From Pseudomonadales bacterium (lineage in GTDB: Bacteria; Pseudomonadota; Gammaproteobacteria; Pseudomonadales; Azotimanducaceae): DNA of 12,546 nt. Below are positions 8,082 to 12,546 of the stretch, one piece after another (the stretch's first letter is position 1; every line of letters begins with the position of its first letter). The translations under genes and the position numbers were made by a program. The notes beneath the pieces were generated by a model. That model had not been told where the DNA came from. It saw nothing but the letters and a program-made list of their open reading frames with translations, and made no database searches. Location of the stretch: positions 1 through 12,546 of the forward strand of contig JAKUTI010000060.1 in NCBI GenBank assembly GCA_022448765.1, read 5' to 3'.

Positions 8082-8088
8082 TCCTCCC
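8082..8088 (-). promoter_or_regulatory. Ribosome binding site of the MoxR-family gene
   Basis: On the minus strand GGGAGGA ends three bases before the GTG at 8078; measured from the GGAGG core the gap is four bases. It is the strongest Shine-Dalgarno match near the gene, and it decides the start in favour of 8078 over the in-frame GTG at 8099. Confidence 0.65.
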
Positions 8089-8122
8089 GCTACTACCACT
8101 GCAACGCGGAGTCAGAGTTTCC

Positions 8123-8136
8123 CCGCGCAAACGCGG
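8123..8136. other. Short perfect GC-rich hairpin in the MoxR leader
   Basis: CCGCG-CAAA-CGCGG forms a five-base-pair stem with a four-base loop, 45-58 bases upstream of the MoxR-family GTG. On the minus strand it would sit in the mRNA leader if transcription starts further upstream. No U-tract follows on either strand, so it is not an intrinsic terminator. A second CCGCG-type sequence close by (TCCGCG on the minus strand, around 8105-8110) could compete for pairing. Role unknown. Confidence 0.3.
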
Positions 8137-8243
8137 CATTATCCAGGTCCACCGTAACGAAGTATACCGTCAGGTTATAAACCACATGAGATTCAAATAT
8201 TTAGCGTAGTTTGTGACCGGATGATACGGGGTTTTTTGTGGCG

Positions 8244-8275
8244 TAACGCACCTGGTATTGGTCAGTACTGCGTTA
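8244..8275. repeat. Spaced inverted repeat TAACGCA/TGCGTTA
   Basis: TAACGCA (8244-8250) and TGCGTTA (8269-8275) are exact reverse complements separated by 18 bases. The spacer contains CTGG and TCAG, which could extend the pairing as a nested stem. It lies about 90-120 bases before the CoA-transferase start, overlapping a candidate -10 (TAGAAT). It may be a regulator-binding site or an RNA stem; neither can be shown here. Confidence 0.35.
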
Positions 8276-8300
8276 GAATCGCCTGGGCGAATCACGTCTC

Positions 8301-8327
8301 AGTTAACTTGCAATTGGGGTGAGTTAA
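8301..8327. repeat. AGTTAA repeats, direct and inverted, before the CoA-transferase gene
   Basis: AGTTAACT (8301-8308) is itself a palindrome, and AGTTAA recurs at 8322-8327, 21 bases (two helical turns) from the first copy. TTAACT/AGTTAA therefore also form an inverted repeat with a 13-base spacer. It is AT-rich and could arise by chance; a regulator site is possible. Confidence 0.25.
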
Positions 8328-8364
8328 AACCTTTACGAACGCAATGGGCAGGGACTGAATCACA

Positions 8365-9498
8365 GTGGATGAATCGACTTCCAAGCCGTTGAAGGGCGTT
8401 CTGGTGGTGGCATTGGAGCAGGCGGTTGCGGCGCCCCTAGCGACTTGTCGACTCGCCGATGCGGGGGCGCGGGTGATCAAACTCGAACGGGCCGAAGGCG
8501 ATTTTGCGAGGGCATACGATTCCGTTGCAAACGGCCAAAGCGCATATTTCGCTTGGGCCAATCGAGGCAAAGAGTCCGTTGTTGTGGACATCAAGAAATC
8601 GTCAGACGCGTCGCTCATTCAACGGATCGTCTCGCGGGCCGACGTGTTCATCCAAAATTTAGGGGTCGGGGCGGCCGCTCGCGTAGGACTGGGTTCAACG
8701 CGTTTGCGCGATCAGCATCCCGGACTAATCACCTGCGATATATCAGGATATGGCGAAGACGGACCTTACGCTGCGATGAAGGCGTACGATTTATTGATCC
8801 AAGCAGAAACCGGCCTGGTCTCTGTTTCGGGACCTCCGGGCGAGTACGGCCGCGTGGGCGTTTCGGTTTGTGACATTGCGACCGGTGTCTCGGCTGCGCT
8901 TGCGATTAATGAAGCTATTATTGGACGAGGCTCCACGGGCCAAGGTACTGCAATCCGACTGTCTCTGTTCGATGTGATGGCAGAGTGGATGAGCGTGCCG
9001 TTGTTGCAATACGACTACAGTGGCTTGGGCCCGGATCGCGTGGGTTTAGCGCATCCTTCGATTACACCTTACGGTGGATTTTTGACCAAAGATGGAGCCA
9101 CGTTGGTCATATCTGTTCAGAATGAACGAGAGTGGCATGATCTGGCAACTAAAGTGCTCGATAAGCCGGAACTTGCCTCTGACGCTAAATACGTTGACAA
9201 CTCGGCTCGTATGCAACGTCGTGAACAAGTGGATGCCATCGTCCAAAACGTATTTGCCACACGAAGTCGCAAAAAATTAGAAAGTCAGTTGAGTAAAGCG
9301 CGCATTGCATACGGCGCTGTAAATGGATTGGATGATCTATCAAAACACCCTCAACTGCGGCGAATTCGCGTGGGAAGTGAAACAGGTGAAATCGAGATGC
9401 CGGCTCACCCTGACGCGAATCGAGCCGTCAATCCGGCTACTCGAATTCCCACATTAGGACAACACAGCGATGCAATCCGCGCTGAATTTTCTGAGTAG
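8365..9498 (+). CDS. CaiB/BaiF family III CoA-transferase
   Basis: A 377-residue cytoplasmic enzyme of CoA-transferase family III, which moves CoA between acyl-CoA esters and free acids through an aspartyl thioester. The opening LKGVLVVALEQAVAAPLATCRLADAGARVIKLER is the family's nucleotide-like CoA-binding start, with GDFARAYDSV and the NRGKESVVVDIK segment following. Asp170 in VSVCDIATG aligns with the catalytic Asp169 of formyl-CoA transferase. Length is normal. GTG 8365 is the first start after an in-frame stop at 8356, with AGGGA ten bases upstream. Members resembling this one include mesaconyl-CoA transferases and many of unknown substrate; I cannot tell which acyl group is used. It is transcribed away from the MoxR operon. 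The 120-base gap to the next gene suggests that gene has its own promoter. Confidence 0.92.
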   Translation: MDESTSKPLKGVLVVALEQAVAAPLATCRLADAGARVIKLERAEGDFARAYDSVANGQSAYFAWANRGKESVVVDIKKSSDASLIQRIVSRADVFIQNLGVGAAARVGLGSTRLRDQHPGLITCDISGYGEDGPYAAMKAYDLLIQAETGLVSVSGPPGEYGRVGVSVCDIATGVSAALAINEAIIGRGSTGQGTAIRLSLFDVMAEWMSVPLLQYDYSGLGPDRVGLAHPSITPYGGFLTKDGATLVISVQNEREWHDLATKVLDKPELASDAKYVDNSARMQRREQVDAIVQNVFATRSRKKLESQLSKARIAYGAVNGLDDLSKHPQLRRIRVGSETGEIEMPAHPDANRAVNPATRIPTLGQHSDAIRAEFSE

Positions 9499-9553
9499 TG
9501 AACTGATTGCTCGTTCGCTTAAAGAGTTCTTTCGTCGAAGGGATGGAAGTATT

Positions 9554-9572
9554 CGGTTGACCGGCGGTTGAC
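9554..9572. repeat. Tandem CGGTTGAC direct repeats upstream of the PPOX-family gene
   Basis: CGGTTGAC occurs at 9554-9561 and again at 9565-9572, an 11-base period, which places the two copies on the same face of the helix. They lie about 47-65 bases before the ATG of the PPOX-family gene. The first copy contains TTGACC (9557-9562), a possible -35 paired with TAGAAG (9579-9584) at 16 bases. It could be an operator or just a promoter with a chance repeat. Confidence 0.35.
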
Positions 9573-9618
9573 GAGTGTTAGAAGCTCCTCCACGAAAACG
9601 TTATCCATGAGGTAAGCC

Positions 9619-10092
9619 ATGCCCTCTCGACGCGAATTAATCGAGCTAACGGAAACAGAGGTCGTAGATTATTTGACGAGTCAAAAGACGCTGATCATCG
9701 TTTCTAACGGCCGAGACGGCTACCCGCACCCGATGCCGATGTGGTTTTACCGAGACGAAGATGGGTGCCTTTATTGCACGACATTTGGGAAGAGTCAGAA
9801 AGTTTACAACTGGCGCCGAGATCCCAAGGCGACGCTGTTAGTTGAGAGCGGCGAGGAATATGCGGAACTAAAGGGCATTGTGATCTATGCGACGGCCGAA
9901 ATCATTGATAACCCCGACGTCATCCAGGACACGTTAGTGAACATCAATGCCGGCGGACGGGCTCTGTCGGAGGAACAAAGGACGACACTACGAGAAGCAA
10001 TAAGTAATACCGCTCAAAAGCGCGTTGTACTTAAGTTCACCCCGGTTCGCTACGTGACGTGGGACCACGCCAAGCTCGAAGGGCGTTACTAA
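9619..10092 (+). CDS. PPOX-family split-barrel flavin/deazaflavin-binding protein
   Basis: A 157-residue cytoplasmic protein of the pyridoxamine-5'-phosphate-oxidase-like superfamily, which binds FMN or F420 in a dimeric split beta-barrel. Family features are the strand pattern TLIIVSNGRDGYPHPMPMWFY (24-44), the LYCTTFGKSQKVYNWRRDPKATLLVE cofactor-phosphate region (51-76), KGIVIYATAEI (85-95) and the closing VRYVTWDHAKLEGRY (143-157), typical of the group. The ATG at 9619 has GAGG six bases upstream. Known relatives reduce diverse small molecules or have no known activity, so substrate and cofactor are open; if the host is a proteobacterium, FMN is more likely than F420, an inference. Length is normal. 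It converges on ahcY, with only 39 bases between the two stop codons. Confidence 0.88.
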   Translation: MPSRRELIELTETEVVDYLTSQKTLIIVSNGRDGYPHPMPMWFYRDEDGCLYCTTFGKSQKVYNWRRDPKATLLVESGEEYAELKGIVIYATAEIIDNPDVIQDTLVNINAGGRALSEEQRTTLREAISNTAQKRVVLKFTPVRYVTWDHAKLEGRY

Positions 10093-10131
10093 CCCGAGTG
10101 CACGCGACGCTCCGGTTAGACCTGGAATGGG

Positions 10132-11493
10132 TCAATACTTGTAAGAGTCCGGTTTAAACGGACCTTCCGTACTTACGCTAATGTAGTTCGCCTGATCCTG
10201 GGTCAGTTGCGTGACGACGCCACCAAAACCCGCAACCATGAGTTGAGCAACTTCCTCGTCAAGTTTTTTTGGTAGCACATCGACGGTGACCGGGGCTCGC
10301 TGAGCGGAGGGCTGGTTGGCCCAACCCTGCTCGAACAAGTACATTTGTGCAAGGACCTGATTGGCGAACGAACCATCCATGACCCGCGAAGGATGTCCCA
10401 TCGCGTTACCTAGGTTTACCAAGCGTCCTTCGGAAAGAAGAATGATGTAATCGCTGGGATCTTCACTCCGAAAAACTTGATCCACCTGGTCTTTGACGTT
10501 TTCCCATCGCCAAGACTCGCGCATATAAGCGGTATCGATTTCGTTATCGAAATGACCAATATTGCACACAATAGCGCCGGGTTTGATTGTTTGAAGCATC
10601 GCCGCGTCGCAGACGTTGGTATTGCCTGTGCACGTGACAAGTACGTCGGTTTCACCGAGCAACCTTGTGTCGATGTCTTCGGTCTTCCCGGTGTTGTTAC
10701 CATCGAGGTAGGGGGACACTACTTCGTAGCCGTCCATACATGCTTGCATGGCGCAAATCGGATCGATCTCGACGATTCGAACGATCATTCCTTCTTGCCG
10801 TAGACTTGCAGATGAACCTTTCCCGACGTCCCCATAGCCGATGACGAGCGCTCGTTTGCCGGCCATCAGCATGTCGGTTCCGCGTTTTATTGCGTCGTTG
10901 AGACTGTGACGACAGCCGTATCGGTTGTCGTTTTTTGATTTGGTCACGGAGTCGTTTACGTTGATTGCAGGAACCTTTAATTCGGCGTTTTCCAGCATCT
11001 CGATAAGCCGATGCACACCCGTGGTGGTTTCTTCGCTGATTCCATGAATGTGCTCAAGCATGGCGGGGTATTTTTCGTGAATCATTTTGGTTAGATCGCC
11101 GCCGTCATCGAGAAGGAGGTTTGCATCCCATGGATCGCCGTTGGCAAGGATGGTTTGTTCAACGCACCAATCGTATTCGTCTTCGGTTTCACCTTTCCAT
11201 GCGTACACGGGCACGCCGTCCTGGGCCATCGCTGCGGCCGCATGGTCTTGAGTCGAAAAGATGTTACACGACGACCAACGCACTTCCGCTCCCAGTTCGC
11301 GGAGTGTGCGAATCAGTACGGCAGTCTGTATCGTCATGTGAATGCAGCCAATGATCCTGGCTCCGTCCAGTGGCTTTTGAGAAGCGTATTGACGCCGAAG
11401 CGCCATCAGCGCCGGCATTTCATTCTCAGCTAGGACTATTTCTCTGTTCCCGAACTCCGCTAATTGGATGTCCGCCACTTTGTAATCTGGCAT
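10132..11493 (-). CDS. ahcY: S-adenosylhomocysteine hydrolase (adenosylhomocysteinase)
   Basis: NAD-dependent enzyme that splits S-adenosylhomocysteine into adenosine and homocysteine, relieving methyltransferases of product inhibition in the methyl cycle; cytoplasmic, normally a homotetramer. At 453 residues it is near the proteobacterial size (the Pseudomonas-type protein is about 469). Key residues by alignment with human enzyme: His52 (CIHMT), STQDHAAAA (80-88), DDGGDLT (129-135), Glu155 (SEETTTG), Lys186 and Asp190 (SKNDNRYGC), the NAD loop GYGDVGKG (219-226), GHFDNEID (313-320), and C-terminal Lys447 and Tyr451 (GPFKPDSYKY), which reach into the neighbouring subunit's NAD site. It has insertions around 264-275 and 385-400 like the Pseudomonas enzyme. 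ATG 11493 has AGGA six bases upstream. It stands alone, divergent from the cytochrome gene. No SAH riboswitch was recognisable in its leader. Confidence 0.97.
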   Translation of the reverse strand: MPDYKVADIQLAEFGNREIVLAENEMPALMALRRQYASQKPLDGARIIGCIHMTIQTAVLIRTLRELGAEVRWSSCNIFSTQDHAAAAMAQDGVPVYAWKGETEDEYDWCVEQTILANGDPWDANLLLDDGGDLTKMIHEKYPAMLEHIHGISEETTTGVHRLIEMLENAELKVPAINVNDSVTKSKNDNRYGCRHSLNDAIKRGTDMLMAGKRALVIGYGDVGKGSSASLRQEGMIVRIVEIDPICAMQACMDGYEVVSPYLDGNNTGKTEDIDTRLLGETDVLVTCTGNTNVCDAAMLQTIKPGAIVCNIGHFDNEIDTAYMRESWRWENVKDQVDQVFRSEDPSDYIILLSEGRLVNLGNAMGHPSRVMDGSFANQVLAQMYLFEQGWANQPSAQRAPVTVDVLPKKLDEEVAQLMVAGFGGVVTQLTQDQANYISVSTEGPFKPDSYKY

Positions 11494-11524
11494 ACGGTTT
11501 CCTGCTGTTTTTTACATAACGTCG

Positions 11525-11563
11525 TCGTCGCTATGGGTCACGCAGTTGAACGGCTTGCGACGA
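11525..11563. repeat. Inverted repeat TCGTCGC/GCGACGA in the ahcY leader
   Basis: TCGTCGC (11525-11531) and GCGACGA (11557-11563) are perfect complements seven base pairs long around 25 bases, lying 32-70 bases upstream of the ahcY ATG. In the ahcY transcript it could form a stem. It does not show the P1/pseudoknot layout of an SAH riboswitch. Confidence 0.35.
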
Positions 11564-11781
11564 GGCTCGGAATCGTAGCACGGCGATGAGCATCTCGATA
11601 TCCAGCTAGTGCAGATCGCGGTCGACGTCTGGTCCGTTTAGCGAAGCACCTGGATAATCAATGTATTGACGAGTCCTAAAGTGTTACGCGGTTCTCGAGT
11701 TTTAGTTCGACTTTTTTGGACAAAACGTTGTTGGATGCGTATTGTCCCGCGTTTTCCACCGCGCTGGGTATGGATTAACTC

Positions 11782-11785
11782 AAGG
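11782..11785 (+). promoter_or_regulatory. Ribosome binding site of the cytochrome gene
   Basis: AAGG stands seven bases before GTG 11793. It favours that start over the in-frame TTG at 11742, which would put 17 extra residues ahead of the lipoprotein signal. Confidence 0.5.
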
Positions 11786-11792
11786 TGAGTTT

Positions 11793-12134
11793 GTGAGGCT
11801 GGCGTATCTGTTGCTGCCGTTTCTGTTGGTCGGTTGTGGGGTATCCACTGAACAAGCAGAAACTGACATGGGCAAAGAAACCTATCTTCGATACTGTTTC
11901 TCTTGTCACCAAGGAGGCGTAGCCGGTGCGCCTTCCCTCGGCGATGTGGAGGCTTGGGCTCCTCGACTTGATAAAGGCAGGGACGTATTGCTGCAAAGCG
12001 TGATTGATGGGATTCCTCCCGCCATGCCCATCAGAGGATTATGTAACTCCTGTTCGGATGAGGAACTGGCAGCTTCTGTGGATTACATGCTCAACGCTGT
12101 TCGGGACAAAGCTCGTGAGGTCGGCGGACCCTAG
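11793..12134 (+). CDS. Lipoprotein cytochrome c, class I, cytochrome c5-like
   Basis: A small monohaem c-type cytochrome, 113 residues, predicted to be lipid-anchored and face the periplasm as an electron carrier. From the GTG at 11793 it begins MRLAYLLLPFLLVGC, a lipoprotein signal peptide with lipobox LVGC (Cys15). Haem attachment is CFSCH (35-39), with His39 the proximal ligand; Met78 in PPAMPIRG is the expected distal ligand. A second Cys pair, CNSC (84-87), just after the Met, is the feature that cytochrome c5 and its relatives show. The start was chosen for its ribosome binding site and for the clean signal peptide; a TTG start at 11742 would add 17 residues and bury the signal. It is divergent from ahcY with no other redox gene visible, so its partner is unknown. 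It ends 25 bases before the convergent peptidase gene. Confidence 0.9.
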   Translation: MRLAYLLLPFLLVGCGVSTEQAETDMGKETYLRYCFSCHQGGVAGAPSLGDVEAWAPRLDKGRDVLLQSVIDGIPPAMPIRGLCNSCSDEELAASVDYMLNAVRDKAREVGGP

Positions 12135-12143
12135 CTCGGTTGT

Positions 12144-12171
12144 CTAGCTGGTTGAAAACTCAGGCAGCTAG
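12144..12171. terminator. Possible stem-loop between the convergent cytochrome and peptidase genes
   Basis: CTAGCTG (12144-12150) and CAGCTAG (12165-12171) are exact reverse complements with a 14-base loop, between and partly inside the ends of two convergent genes. A bidirectional terminator would fit the position, but the stem is short and no clear U-tract follows on either strand. The call is tentative. Confidence 0.3.
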
Positions 12172-12546
12172 TTCCTTTGCGATCCGAACGACGGCTTCTG
12201 CGATTCGGGTCGTTCGATCCAAATCGATGCTGTGCGGCCACCTGTCGTCGGGATGATGGAACCAGCGGTTCGATCCGATCAGGGATAGGTATTGCCCACC
12301 CTCGTCGTAAATGTTGGAAGCCTCGCCGCCGGGGCGCGTACCCATGGGCGTAGATGAGCTGGGATGGATGCCGACCGCCGCCAAGTGTTTGGTGCCCAAC
12401 CTTTCAAGCTTTTTGTTGGAAAATTGAAATCGACTGGTCGAGTCGATCGCGCCAAGATTTGCACCCAGGTGAATCCACGCGTGTGCTGAGGCGCCCAAAC
12501 CTTTGTTTTTCCGAAGATAACGCTCGAGACCCGTGTGACCTAGTTC
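12160..12546 (-). CDS. Probable M28-family zinc metallopeptidase, C-terminal part (5' end beyond the right edge)
   Basis: The reading frame is open to the right edge, giving 128 residues up to a TGA at 12160, so only the C-terminal part is present. The visible start ELGHTGLERYLRKN fits the M28 stretch around the catalytic Glu (HELGH-like), though the preceding residues are off the window. HAWIHLGANLGA follows, and near the end WFHHPDDRWPHSID supplies the His expected as a late zinc ligand, matching the H-x-P-x-D pattern of the family. SNIYDEGGQYLSLIGSNRW is typical of the loop before it. The TTG at 12498 is not a true start: the frame continues upstream with family-like sequence. Family assignment rests on this short C-terminal region, so it is less certain than the others; substrate and location cannot be judged. 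Confidence 0.62.
   Translation of the reverse strand, partial: ELGHTGLERYLRKNKGLGASAHAWIHLGANLGAIDSTSRFQFSNKKLERLGTKHLAAVGIHPSSSTPMGTRPGGEASNIYDEGGQYLSLIGSNRWFHHPDDRWPHSIDLDRTTRIAEAVVRIAKELAA

Larger units (their letters stand above)
8079..8364. promoter_or_regulatory. Divergent intergenic region between the MoxR/VWA/importer operon and the CoA-transferase gene
   Basis: These 286 bases hold no convincing gene. They must contain the promoters for the minus-strand operon and probably for the CoA-transferase gene. I could not find a clear sigma-70 promoter with a good -35 and -10 at proper spacing on either strand. TATACT (minus strand, about 8161-8166) and TAGAAT (plus strand, 8274-8279) are candidate -10 boxes without good -35 partners. 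The region contains a small perfect GC hairpin (8123-8136), a spaced inverted repeat (8244-8275) and an AGTTAA repeat pair (8301-8327), listed separately. Confidence 0.5.
11494..11792. promoter_or_regulatory. Intergenic region between ahcY and the cytochrome gene
   Basis: About 300 bases between two divergent genes, so it should hold both promoters. I could not identify a convincing sigma-70 promoter on either strand. It contains an inverted repeat in the ahcY leader (11525-11563) and a weaker one, GGACAA (11718-11723)/TTGTCC (11742-11747), before the cytochrome gene. No further gene is supported here. Confidence 0.45.

Noticed and set aside
8123..8136. Intrinsic terminator in the MoxR leader
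   Set aside because: The hairpin is perfect but only five base pairs long and lacks a T-run on either strand.
8445..8873. Plus-strand open frame of 142 codons
   Set aside because: A +2/+3 frame shadow of the CoA-transferase, Arg-rich and featureless.
10093..10131. Terminator between the convergent PPOX and ahcY genes
   Set aside because: Only 39 bases, with no clear stem followed by a T-run on either strand.
11121..11433. Plus-strand open frames of 77 and 92 codons
   Set aside because: Both are antisense to the conserved N-terminal part of ahcY.
11494..11600. SAH riboswitch upstream of ahcY
   Set aside because: Minus-strand CCGAG is present, but no downstream CTCGG partner exists before the start codon, and the conserved core order is not matched.

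Overview
This looks like chromosomal DNA of a proteobacterium, probably a gammaproteobacterium. The reasons are an S-adenosylhomocysteine hydrolase whose insertions and length resemble the Pseudomonas-type enzyme, a cytochrome c5-like lipoprotein, and densely packed genes with overlapping stop and start codons. No taxon can be named from sequence reading alone. I see no rRNA, tRNA, CRISPR array, transposase or phage gene.

Left two thirds (1-8078, minus strand, read right to left): one apparent seven-gene transcription unit. It runs in this order: a MoxR-type AAA+ ATPase; a CoxE-like von Willebrand factor A (VWA) protein with an intact metal-binding motif; then a complete oligopeptide/dipeptide ABC importer comprising the substrate-binding protein (OppA-like), two permeases (OppB- and OppC-like) and two ATPases (OppD-like, and OppF-like cut by the left edge). 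Gaps are 19 and 22 bases at the first two junctions; the importer genes overlap by 1-8 bases or are separated by 3. Two parts of the importer are unusual. The OppC-like permease carries an extra domain of about 90 residues resembling fibronectin type III (FN3) in its first extracytoplasmic loop. The binding protein has a long hydrophobic N-terminal segment and no lipobox, so it may stay membrane-anchored.

Centre (8079-10092): a divergent intergenic region with several inverted repeats is followed by two plus-strand genes, a family III (CaiB/BaiF) CoA-transferase and a small PPOX-type split-barrel flavin/deazaflavin protein. Their relationship to the importer operon is unknown.

Right third (10132-12546): ahcY (minus strand) converges on the PPOX gene. 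Upstream of it and divergent lies a small lipoprotein cytochrome c. The minus-strand C-terminal part of a probable M28-family metallopeptidase runs off the right edge.

The most notable biology is the joining of a MoxR/VWA chaperone-type pair to a peptide importer, together with the FN3-bearing permease. A plausible but untested reading is that the MoxR/VWA pair assembles or remodels this importer or a partner of it. The remaining genes are ordinary housekeeping or metabolic functions: the methyl cycle, CoA-ester chemistry and electron transfer.
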